Positions 56,918-64,000 of a stretch of DNA of 64,000 nt are shown here, piece after piece (position 1 is the first letter of the stretch; each line of letters starts with the position of its first letter). The notes beneath the pieces were generated by a model. The model ran no database searches. It worked only from the letters and a program-made list of their open reading frames with translations, and was not told the DNA's origin. Made by a program: the position numbers and the translations under genes. Origin of the DNA: Gammaproteobacteria bacterium Gsub (GTDB taxonomy: Bacteria > Pseudomonadota > Gammaproteobacteria > PS1 > Pseudothioglobaceae); NCBI GenBank assembly GCA_002007405.1, contig JYIN01000012.1:39258-103257 (forward strand), given 5' to 3'.

Positions 56918-57284
56918 ATTACTACCACTACTGATACTGATGATACTATTACTATCCAGCTGTTCAAATAATTCAGATGACCAAGGCATAAAAATGGTTG
57001 ATCTGTATCAAAAACATAGTAATCAAAAACCCCCCAAATTAGTCCACCCTAAAACTGCTAACACTGCCCCAAAAACTACTAAGACTACTCAAAGGTTAAG
57101 TAACAACTTTGTTAGAGAGCAGCAAACAGAGCTTGAGAACCAATTCCCCAAATTACCCAATCCAACACTTAATATGTTCATATACCCGCACTTAACAAAA
57201 CAAGGTCACCCTGTCCCGGGATATTCGACAAACTTTAGGCTCTATCAAACCGACCAATACGCATTACCTACAGAGGTGTTTTAA
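56904..57284 (+). CDS. TIGR03751-like conjugative lipoprotein (VirB7/TraV-type)
   Basis: A 126-residue lipoprotein with signal LLILMILLLSSCSN (lipobox LSSC). It has a Pro/Thr-rich stalk and the end RLYQTDQYALPTEVF, like others of this family. AGGAGG lies just before the ATG, which overlaps the previous gene by 14 bases. TAATG overlap with the ATPase gene. Confidence 0.7.
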   Translation: MSLIKLLPLLILMILLLSSCSNNSDDQGIKMVDLYQKHSNQKPPKLVHPKTANTAPKTTKTTQRLSNNFVREQQTELENQFPKLPNPTLNMFIYPHLTKQGHPVPGYSTNFRLYQTDQYALPTEVF

Positions 57285-59914
57285 TGGGTCTTTTGGAAGC
57301 TTTAAAATCTGGCGCGCCCCTCACCAGAGGTGCTATTAAAACACCTCTGGTTTCGCATGAGCAAGGCGAGCGCCTATTTGCCCCTTCTTTTGTTGATTTG
57401 TTACCTGTTAAACATTGTATGGGCGATGGTATTTTTTATTTTAGAGATGGCGGGTTAGGTTGTTTATTTCAATTAGAGCCCATTAACTTAGAGGCAACAA
57501 CAGATGAATACAAAGCACAAATTTTAGAAGACATAGCTTTTGCATTGCAAAGCACAGTTCCTTATGAATACGATAATTTTTGGCTTTCACAGATGTTTAT
57601 TGTTAAAGAACAATCTGCAGATGAAGTTATGCAAAAACTCACAAAACATTGTGTTAAACACAATCAATTTTCTGAGTTTTACCTGCAAACGATGAGCTCA
57701 CATATTACGTCCTTGTCAAATGTAGAAGGCGCTTTTGTTGATAAAAACACAGGGGAGCCTTGGTCTTTATCGCAATTGTCAATTTACTTTTGTGTTTGGC
57801 AGGAAAAACCGCCAGTTAAGGAAGAACACCTTAGCAAGGAATTTGACGATCTCAAAGATTTGATTGTTATAATTAAGCATACTTTTTCCCAAGCTAATAT
57901 CAAACTCAATAGCTTAGGAGATCAAGGCTATATCAACCTTTTAAGTCAATTTATCAATAACAAAGCGCCTTCACATCACCCGAACATTCTTGAAGACGAA
58001 GATTTATCGGAAGTGGCCATCAAACACGTTGGCATCAGTGTAGGCAATGGTTGCTTTCATTTTTCAAAAAACGGTAATAGCAAATATGGTATTTATATGC
58101 CAGTAGATAAAATCCATAATCTTGACAGGATAAGGGTAGGGCATTTAAGTGCTGAGCAATCAAACAAATTATCGTTGTTTGATAAATTGCCAGTTGGTAG
58201 TATTTGGGCGCAGACAACTATCCATATCAGCCCAGACAGAGCTGATAAATATTTAGAAAAAATTGGCAAACAATCAATGGGTAATGATGAACATTCTAAA
58301 AACAACGGTGATCGTGCCGAAGAAGCCAGGAAAAAAGCTTCTGATGGTGACCTTGTATGCAGATTTGCTGGCGGTATCTATTTGTTTGGCAAAAACCAAA
58401 ATAAATTACTAAAAGATGCCAAAAAAGTGAAATCAATTTTTGCAGCGCAAGGACTAAGTGTTTTGGAACTTAAAGAAAACCCATTAGCACAGGATGATTT
58501 TATTAGGTCTATGCCAATGTGTTTTAACTATAAATTTGATCGGAGTTTTTTTGCCAAACGATCCTCATTGCAACATCTCTCAATTATAGCTGCATTATCC
58601 CCATTTTACGGTAGAAGCAAAGGCACTGGGACGCCAGGTGTCGTCAAATTCAACCGAGGTGGGGAGCCTTTAATGTTCGATCCAATACAAGATAAATATC
58701 AAAATGCTTTTGGTTTGTTATTTGGACCATCTGGCACAGGAAAATCAGCGTGGTTAATTGAGTTTTTGTTCAGTATGATGGCTATTTACAATCCAAAACA
58801 TGTATTTGTGATAGAAAAAGGCGATAGTTTTGGCTTGTTTGTTGACCATTGTAAACAACAAGGCTTGAGCACCAATAAAGTTGTTATTAAAGCGTCATCT
58901 GGCGATGTTCATCTACCGCCGTTCGCTAACGCCACAAGACTGATTACGGATCAAAACATTGATAAAGAACGAGACTTGTTAGGCGAGTTATTAATTGTTG
59001 CTCAATTAATGATTACTGGTGGTGAAGAAAGGGAAATAGCAAAGTTCGAGCGAGGCGATTGGGATACTGTTGGTGATGCTATTAAGTTAGCAGCTCAAAA
59101 CACGATTGATGACAACAGAGAAGTAACGCTAACAGAGGATGTAGTCCAAGCGTTAACGGAGCTATCAAAACAAGATGACTTGCTTGACAACGAAAAAGAG
59201 CGTATTCGCAAAATGGCAAAAGCGATGCGCGTCTACATTAGTTCTGATTTTAACAAACGTATATTTAACACCGAAGGGCGCTTGTTTCCAGAAGTCGCCA
59301 TCACTCAACTTGATGTTGGATTATTTGCTACAGATGGTTACGAATCACAATTAGTTGTAGCGTTTGTTTCATTGATGAATGATGTGAATAGGTTGGGCGA
59401 AAGCAACCAATTTGGTGGTCATCCTATTTTTGTTATTATCGATGAAGCGCACATTTTCACCAAACATCCATTAATCGTTAGCTGGATTTTAAAAATGGTG
59501 AAAATGTGGCGCAAATGGGGGGTTTGGGTTTGGTTCGCGACACCATCGTTAAAAGACTACACCGATACAGCGAAATCAATGTTTGAAACGATAGAATGGA
59601 TTGTCTGCCTACAAGTTAAAAAGTCTGAGGCTAAAGCTTTATCAAATTTAATTGATTTAAGTAAAGAACAGAACGAGTTAATGATGTCAATGAAGGGGTC
59701 TGATGGACAATATAAAGAAGGCGTTGTATTTAGTCAGGCAATCAACACATTGTTTAGAAGTGTTAGTATGCCATTGGCATTGGCATTGGCGATGACTGAA
59801 CAAAAAGAGAAGGCGACAAGACAAAAAATAATGCAAAACAATAACTGCTCAGAATTGGAAGCTGCATACCTTATCGCCGAGCAAATATTGGAATCAAGAA
59901 AAAGGGTGTATTGA
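57284..59914 (+). CDS. Conjugation ATPase, TraC/VirB4-type
   Basis: The 876-residue ATPase powers channel assembly and transfer. Walker A is FGPSGTGKSAWL near residue 481 and Walker B is HPIFVIIDEAHIF near residue 715. It ends with Glu/Lys-rich helices. The length and the N-terminal region match the PFL_4706-type VirB4 of this element class. The gene is intact. Confidence 0.9.
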   Translation: MGLLEALKSGAPLTRGAIKTPLVSHEQGERLFAPSFVDLLPVKHCMGDGIFYFRDGGLGCLFQLEPINLEATTDEYKAQILEDIAFALQSTVPYEYDNFWLSQMFIVKEQSADEVMQKLTKHCVKHNQFSEFYLQTMSSHITSLSNVEGAFVDKNTGEPWSLSQLSIYFCVWQEKPPVKEEHLSKEFDDLKDLIVIIKHTFSQANIKLNSLGDQGYINLLSQFINNKAPSHHPNILEDEDLSEVAIKHVGISVGNGCFHFSKNGNSKYGIYMPVDKIHNLDRIRVGHLSAEQSNKLSLFDKLPVGSIWAQTTIHISPDRADKYLEKIGKQSMGNDEHSKNNGDRAEEARKKASDGDLVCRFAGGIYLFGKNQNKLLKDAKKVKSIFAAQGLSVLELKENPLAQDDFIRSMPMCFNYKFDRSFFAKRSSLQHLSIIAALSPFYGRSKGTGTPGVVKFNRGGEPLMFDPIQDKYQNAFGLLFGPSGTGKSAWLIEFLFSMMAIYNPKHVFVIEKGDSFGLFVDHCKQQGLSTNKVVIKASSGDVHLPPFANATRLITDQNIDKERDLLGELLIVAQLMITGGEEREIAKFERGDWDTVGDAIKLAAQNTIDDNREVTLTEDVVQALTELSKQDDLLDNEKERIRKMAKAMRVYISSDFNKRIFNTEGRLFPEVAITQLDVGLFATDGYESQLVVAFVSLMNDVNRLGESNQFGGHPIFVIIDEAHIFTKHPLIVSWILKMVKMWRKWGVWVWFATPSLKDYTDTAKSMFETIEWIVCLQVKKSEAKALSNLIDLSKEQNELMMSMKGSDGQYKEGVVFSQAINTLFRSVSMPLALALAMTEQKEKATRQKIMQNNNCSELEAAYLIAEQILESRKRVY

Positions 59915-59917
59915 GGA

Positions 59918-60334
59918 ATGAAAATACTACTATTATTTTTGTTATTATCAGTTGGGGTTGATGTAGTGGCCAAAGAAGTTTGGTTGTTCGGCACAAAAGA
60001 TCAAATTTTTACCCAGAAACATAGACTGACCAACAACTGGACAATCAAACACTTTTTGATTGATGGCGGTGTAGATCTTGAAAATACACTTAGTCAAAAT
60101 TTGAGCAGTGACAAAAGAATGGCCACCGACCAAATGAATGCGTTTTTTCTGGCAAATAAAAATCAATTAGCGCAACAAGTAAAAAGCGCATGGCAAGGTG
60201 CGATTAACGCTCAATCTCTCAATATTGAAAAAGTTCCAGCCATTACCTTTGATGGAGGCAAGAGCGTTATTTATGGGGTTGTTAATACGGCCCAAGCCTT
60301 GCAAATTTATAACAAGCACAAGCCAAAACAATGA
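59918..60334 (+). CDS. PFL_4709-like (TrbC/DUF1525-type) conjugation protein
   Basis: A 138-residue secreted protein with signal ILLLFLLLSVGVDVVA and the pattern KEVWLFGTKDQIF...INAQSLNIEKVPAITFDGGKSVIYGV, typical of the family. Stop overlaps the next ATG (ATGA). Confidence 0.7.
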   Translation: MKILLLFLLLSVGVDVVAKEVWLFGTKDQIFTQKHRLTNNWTIKHFLIDGGVDLENTLSQNLSSDKRMATDQMNAFFLANKNQLAQQVKSAWQGAINAQSLNIEKVPAITFDGGKSVIYGVVNTAQALQIYNKHKPKQ

Positions 60335-61269
60335 TAGCAATGATAGTCAAACAATCAACAAGACCAACGACCGCTTTAGTCTTTCTGCTTACCGTTGCTA
60401 TAACTATGCACAACACTGTTAGTGCAAAGACTTTTAATGCTGGTGATTTGACCAATACCGCTTTTTCAGAAGACTGCATAGATTATTGTGTTGACGGTGC
60501 TTGCTTTTGGTTGGTGTGCGGGTTTTGGGGATGCAAGGTAAAAGTCACGCCACATATTAATCATAATTTGCCAGATTTTGTGGTCAGCAGTTATGACGAG
60601 CCGGGGGAAAATGCTTTTTTAGAAGCGCAATCGCTAGATTTAATGCCTGAGATTCAAGGTGGCAGTTTAAGTAGTGGCAAAAGAGCAAATAGTAGTATCA
60701 AATTTAAAGAAACAAGTGTGATAGGCAATCCTGTCGCTCATGCGATGAGCAAGTCAAAATATCTTTGTGATTCTAAAATCAATCCATACATGCCGTATTA
60801 CCTGTCTACCTTAGACGAGAAAATGTGGCGCAGCGGGCTAACTGATATGCTTTATCCCAGCACTTGGGTGCCTGGTATGAATGAGGTAAGTAGTAACGAA
60901 AATCAAACCAGCAGGTTTTTAGAATCATGGGGGTCGCTTTACCCAAGGATAGGATTTTTAAACCAAGACAATGAAGTCAAAGCGGCATCAGTGATTGCTG
61001 CAAGAGGGCTGGAGGTTCTTAACACAGGTGGAGCGAGGATTTATCAGAATCCAGGCTGTGTTAGTAATGATTGTATGAGAGATGGTAAATGGCAATTGGT
61101 CTCTCCAGTTTCAGAAAACTCTTGCTCATTCTTTGGCATTGAAAGTGTTGAAACATTACAACACAAAGTTGATGATGAAGGTCAATACGGGTGGACAGCG
61201 TGGCGCAATTATGGATGTTGTATTCCTGGCCCTGGCCATTTTATAGGCTCTACCATTTTCGGTTGTTAG
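60331..61269 (+). CDS. PFL_4710-like (TraU-type) conjugation protein
   Basis: A 312-residue periplasmic TraU-like protein. It has a signal peptide, then CIDYCVDGACFWLVCGFWGCKVKVTP, a Cys-rich start typical for TraU. YYLSTLDEKMWRSGLTDMLYPSTWVPG and a late Cys-rich CCIPGPG end follow. In related elements this gene is followed by PFL_4711 and TraG; neither is here. Confidence 0.75.
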   Translation: MIAMIVKQSTRPTTALVFLLTVAITMHNTVSAKTFNAGDLTNTAFSEDCIDYCVDGACFWLVCGFWGCKVKVTPHINHNLPDFVVSSYDEPGENAFLEAQSLDLMPEIQGGSLSSGKRANSSIKFKETSVIGNPVAHAMSKSKYLCDSKINPYMPYYLSTLDEKMWRSGLTDMLYPSTWVPGMNEVSSNENQTSRFLESWGSLYPRIGFLNQDNEVKAASVIAARGLEVLNTGGARIYQNPGCVSNDCMRDGKWQLVSPVSENSCSFFGIESVETLQHKVDDEGQYGWTAWRNYGCCIPGPGHFIGSTIFGC

Positions 61270-61300
61270 GTTAGTTATTGTAAAAAAAATAGGATGAAGT

Positions 61301-62095
61301 ATGGAAGCAAAAGAACAAAAGAACCCAGGGCCGCTTAAATATTCTATCGAAATAGAATTAAACACCAAAGAAGCGGCCGCACTTTTTTATGGCAGAAAAA
61401 AAACAGAGGATAACAGCGCGATTGTTGGCCTGAAGGATTTTGCACAAAAAATTAAATACATCAACAATGCGTCACACAATGACGATCCGTATGCTGATTA
61501 TTTTTTGTGCAAAATAGAATCCTCTTTAAAAGAAGTTAAACAGTTTTTAATAGACAAACAAGCGAAGTTGGAAGATCTAAATAGTGGATCCTTATTATCG
61601 GTCAACCAGGGCAGTTCAATCACACCAGTTGTTTTAGAAACCAAATTTGCTAGTGTGTATGCAAATATAGCGCTTAATCATCTTAAACTTGCCGATAATT
61701 TATTGCTAAGTTTGTATGCAATGAAGCATACAGGTTTAATGACCAGAGAGGTTACAAATAATGAGGTAAACAAAGTAAATAAAACAATGCGAAGAGCATT
61801 TTTATCGGCCGATGGGTATAAATTTTTTAACATCAATAGAAAAGATGTCGAGCAACAAACAGCGCGATATCGTCAAGCACATGTTGCCATGAAATTTACC
61901 TCTGAGTTGCCACCAGAGATTTTAGATAAGACGGGCAGGGCAGAACATGCGCCTAACATCGCCTTAGATCCAAATGTAGTTTTTAGAAAAAAAACTGCCA
62001 GCACTACTAGTGGTGCTGACCCTATTGCTACAGATGATAAGACAAATACTAAAACCAAAAAAATAACACCAAAGAAGCAGGAAAATGACAAATAA
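61301..62095 (+). CDS. PFL_4669-like element protein
   Basis: A 264-residue protein with the family's LKYSIEIELNTKEAAALFYGRK near residue 13, IVGLKDFAQKIKYINNASHNDDPYADYFL near 44, and HVAMKFTSELPPEIL near 195. A Thr/Lys tail follows. In related elements this gene lies near ssb and topB, so its place after the T4SS genes is a rearrangement. It overlaps the start of a methylase stub. Confidence 0.65.
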   Translation: MEAKEQKNPGPLKYSIEIELNTKEAAALFYGRKKTEDNSAIVGLKDFAQKIKYINNASHNDDPYADYFLCKIESSLKEVKQFLIDKQAKLEDLNSGSLLSVNQGSSITPVVLETKFASVYANIALNHLKLADNLLLSLYAMKHTGLMTREVTNNEVNKVNKTMRRAFLSADGYKFFNINRKDVEQQTARYRQAHVAMKFTSELPPEILDKTGRAEHAPNIALDPNVVFRKKTASTTSGADPIATDDKTNTKTKKITPKKQENDK

Positions 62096-62174
62096 AAACA
62101 GAACAATTGATTTATTTGCTGGCATGGGTGGCATAAGACTTGCCTTTGATAATGCAGGTTTTGAAACAGAGTAG
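62085..62174 (+). pseudogene. Cytosine-C5 DNA methylase stub
   Basis: A 29-codon frame starting with ATG inside the end of the previous gene. It contains TIDLFAGMGGIRLAF, motif I of C5-cytosine methylases, and stops at once. The rest of the enzyme is missing; an attC-like site begins 34 bases further, so the break may be a recombination joint. Confidence 0.8.
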
Positions 62175-62207
62175 AATAGCAAAGAGAATGTTTAATGTCT
62201 TGCACTA

Positions 62208-62264
62208 GGCTAACTAACCACCCCATCTGACCGCTAACGCGGCAGATGAATTCAAGCGTTATGC
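62208..62264 (+). repeat. attC-like site A (integron recombination site)
   Basis: The 57-bp site starts GGCTAAC, ends GTTATGC, and its right flank reads AATTCAAGC just before GTT, as in known attC sites (for example that of aadA cassettes). The centre is an imperfect palindrome ATCTGACCGC-TAAC-GCGGCAGAT with one unpaired base, like the extrahelical bases that orient attC. One mismatch to RYYYAAC and one to GTTRRRY. Confidence 0.6.
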
Positions 62265-62303
62265 CCTAAAAACAAAAACTCCAAAGTAAGGAAGTAAAAT
62301 AAC

Positions 62304-63028
62304 ATGTTGCCACTATTTGAAGAGAATAAAATTAATATTGTTAAGGCTAATAGTTTTTCAACTAATTTTGATGTCTTGGTTTTCAAAAGCAAGTTATAGA
62401 GGAATGTCGCAGAGTACTTAAAAATAATGGTAGTTTTTGTTGGCAGGTCGGCAATTATATAGAAAAGGGAGAGGTTTATCCTTTAGATATTTATTACTAC
62501 GACATTTTCAAATTTGATTTATCTATGTATTTAAGGAATAGGATAATTTGGCATTTTGGTCACGGATTACATGCAAAAAAAAGGTTTTCAGGAAGATATG
62601 AAACAATTTTATGGTTTACCAAATCAGATGACTATATTTTCAATTTAGACCCTGTCAGGGTGCCGTCAAAGTATCCTGGTAAGAGACATTATAAAGGTGA
62701 CAAAAAAGGGCAACCATCATGTAACCCGAAAGGTAAAAATCCTTCAGATATTTGGGAAATTGTTGCAAATGATTTTGACTCCTGTCTTTGGGATATTCCA
62801 AATGTAAAATCAAACCATCCTGAAAAAACTATACACCCATGTCAATATCCAATTGAACTAATAGAACGGATAGTTTTAGCTCTTACAAATGAAGGTGGTA
62901 TTGTTTTAGACCCATTTATGGGAGTAGGCTCAACTTTATTGGCGGCAATTCTCCATAAAAGAAAAGGAATTGGAATTGATAAAGAACAAGATTATTGTAA
63001 GCGGCGGTTGAATTTGCAAAAAATTTAA
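62304..63028 (+). pseudogene. DNA methyltransferase, internal deletion
   Basis: N6-adenine/N4-cytosine methylase. The start MLPLFEENKINIVKANSF at 62304 lies after AAGGAAG and stops at 62397. A second frame from about 62400 carries the rest: EECRRVLKNNGSFCWQVGNYIEKG, LRNRIIWHFGHGLHAKKRFSGRYETILWF, and the motif I region VLDPFMGVGSTLLAA. The piece with the catalytic S/DPPY between the two is missing, so it cannot be active. It is 5'-proximal in the possible cassette, as expected for a cassette gene. Confidence 0.8.
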
Positions 63029-63104
63029 GTTTAGTTTGCAAAAAAAAATGTTGCAGTCATCACCTCTATGAAGGAGAAAAAATGCACTAAATCTTTTAAC
63101 ATTT

Positions 63105-63662
63105 CTAGACAGGTTTACTATCGTGACTTAATAAGCCAAAAATAATAGATAATTTTTTGGCAATTTCTGGGTTATTGAAATTAAATTTTGCGATAACTTT
63201 TTTGTTTGTATCATCTTCCTCAAAACGATAGCCTCTTTCATCTGAAACAACAAAATGATGAAACTTTCCTGCTGTATTAATCTTTTGAATATTAAGATTT
63301 TGGTATTCTTCCTTAAGTTCTAAAAATGGATGATTATTCATCAAATTATTTTCAATTAAAATATCCAGTTTAGTGCCATCTTTTTGTAAAAATTCTTTAA
63401 CTTTTTTTAATAATTTTGGGTGTGCAAAAAAATCTGATTCTTGCTCTTTTGGACGCAATGAACCAGAAAAAATTTGAATAGATTTTTCAGCCATTTCAAA
63501 CAACTTGTAAATACCCCATAAGGCATGACTGGGTAAGCCATTGTCAAAATCTTTATTTTCCTTATTGGCATACAATTCATTAGCCAACTCGTAATAGGTC
63601 TTATGAGGGAATGATAGATTCTGATAATCTAATCCTTCTAAGTAGTTAACTTTTTCTAGCAT
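63105..63662 (-). CDS. Unknown protein in possible cassette
   Basis: A 185-residue protein of unknown family. The body reads YYELANELYANKENKDFDNGLPSHALWGIYKLFEMAEKSIQIFSGSL, then a basic helix (LKKVKEFLQKDGTKLDILIENNL) and HHFVVSDERGYRFEED. The pattern of sensor-like SGSL and RYxFEED blocks reminds me of small proteins in defence islands, but no motif confirms it. It lies opposite to the methylase and has a short AT-rich upstream region. Confidence 0.6.
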   Translation of the reverse strand: MLEKVNYLEGLDYQNLSFPHKTYYELANELYANKENKDFDNGLPSHALWGIYKLFEMAEKSIQIFSGSLRPKEQESDFFAHPKLLKKVKEFLQKDGTKLDILIENNLMNNHPFLELKEEYQNLNIQKINTAGKFHHFVVSDERGYRFEEDDTNKKVIAKFNFNNPEIAKKLSIIFGLLSHDSKPV

Positions 63663-63785
63663 CTATATATTTATAAAATGATAAAGGTAACACATTATAT
63701 TATAGTTATAGTCACCCGATAAAAATATTGGCAATTACATTATTAATTCCTAATGTTAATAATGTTAATAATGGGAATAATGGGG

Positions 63786-63903
63786 AATAATGGGGACAGG
63801 CTACTTTAAAATAATAATGGGGACAGGCTACTTTAATTTAAAAATAATAATGGGGACAGGCTACTTTAATTTAGTAAATAATAATGGGGACAGGCTACTT
63901 TAA
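63786..63903 (+). repeat. Four copies of a 24-bp repeat (GGGGACAGGCTACTTT)
   Basis: The 24-bp unit AATAAT + GGGGACAGGCTACTTTAA occurs at 63786-63809, 63813-63836, 63846-63869 and 63880-63903, with spacers of 3, 9 and 10 bases. The GGGACAGGCTACTTT motif is like sequences seen near REP-associated transposases, but no such transposase gene is visible. Spacer lengths are too short for CRISPR. Confidence 0.75.
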
Positions 63904-63947
63904 TTTAGACAATTACAGTAAAAACAATAACTTATGATACTAAAAGC

Positions 63948-64000
63948 ACCTAACAAATCATTCCACCTGACCGCTAACGCGGCAGATGAGTTTTGATGTT
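63948..64000 (+). repeat. attC-like site B, cut by the window end
   Basis: Starts ACCTAAC (fits RYYYAAC), followed by AAATCATTCC as in the left half of known attC sites. The centre has the same 23-base palindrome as site A, and it reaches GTT at 63998-64000, where GTTRRRY would be completed outside the window. Confidence 0.6.

Larger units (their letters stand above)
24291..62174 (+). mobile_element. Integrated conjugative element, PFGI-1/SPI-7-like
   Basis: The segment carries ParA, ParB, DUF2857, TopB, DUF3577, SSB, type IVb pilus genes and an ordered set of PFL_47xx-type conjugation proteins. This is the signature gene set of the PFGI-1/SPI-7/ICEHin1056 class. All genes point the same way, starting right after tRNA-Lys. 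It differs from the class in having an iteron/Rep_3 replicon, a radical SAM cassette between pilV and the T4SS genes, and no visible relaxase, coupling protein, TraG or integrase. The right limit is uncertain; 62174 is the end of the last element-like frame before an attC-like sequence. Confidence 0.75.
62259..64000 (+). mobile_element. Possible gene cassette between two attC-like sites
   Basis: The region from attC-like site A to B (at 63948) holds a dead methylase on the plus strand and an unknown gene on the minus strand. No integron integrase is seen. It may be a CALIN (attC cluster without integrase) or the end of an array that continues beyond the window. Confidence 0.45.

Noticed and set aside
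63786..63903. Short repeats considered as a CRISPR
   Set aside because: Spacers are only 3-10 bases and of similar sequence.

Overview
The window is about 24 kb of ordinary low-GC gammaproteobacterial chromosome (1-24290) followed by about 38 kb of an integrated conjugative element (about 24291-62174) and a short tail that looks like integron cassette DNA (about 62208-64000). Low GC, tightly packed housekeeping genes, several decaying genes and the hflK-hflC-hisZ-purA-rnr order would fit a marine sulfur-oxidiser/symbiont of the SUP05-Thioglobus type. That host guess is inference only; no marker in the window proves it.

Chromosomal part: a minus-strand pair at the left edge (a DruA-like DUF4338 protein and a partial NurA-like nuclease), tRNA-Ser(GGA), metG, then mrp, hflK-hflC, hisZ, a dead DNA methylase insertion, purA (interrupted by an in-frame TAG), rnr, purD, uvrC, a small membrane protein, a HAD hydrolase and uup on the minus strand, ccmH with a decayed TPR gene, lysS, a MazG-like gene, cmk, rpsA, ihfB and tRNA-Lys(TTT).

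The element begins directly after tRNA-Lys. Its left part is a replication/partition module: ParA, an XF1762-like protein, an origin with seven 21-bp iterons and nested dyads, a Rep_3 initiator, a large ParB, DUF2857 and topoisomerase III. Next come DUF3577, two small membrane proteins and a type IVb pilus operon (PilL, secretin PilN, SSB, PilO-like, PilP, ATPase PilQ, pilin PilS, PilR, minor pilin PilV).

The most unusual part follows. Translationally coupled to pilV is a cassette of six different radical SAM proteins, a 79-aa Tat-leader peptide ending in His-Ser-Ser repeats, an unknown 213-aa protein and a 2OG-Fe(II) oxygenase-like protein (43399-51390). It looks like an undescribed peptide-modifying (RiPP-type) system carried by a conjugative element inside its pilus operon. 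The peptide gene has a run of nine C at its core, so one-base slippage would fuse it to the next gene or give another C terminus. An autoregulated small DNA-binding protein and a metzincin-like lipoprotein follow, then a PFGI-1/SPI-7-type conjugation (T4SS) operon from RAQPRD to TraU-like (52917-61269) and a PFL_4669-family gene. No relaxase, coupling protein, TraG or integrase is present in the window.

The tail contains a cytosine-methylase stub and two sequences that resemble integron attC sites. They flank a dead adenine/cytosine-N4 methylase and an unknown minus-strand gene. Several intergenic regions of the element carry long perfect inverted repeats and shared motifs that no protein gene explains.
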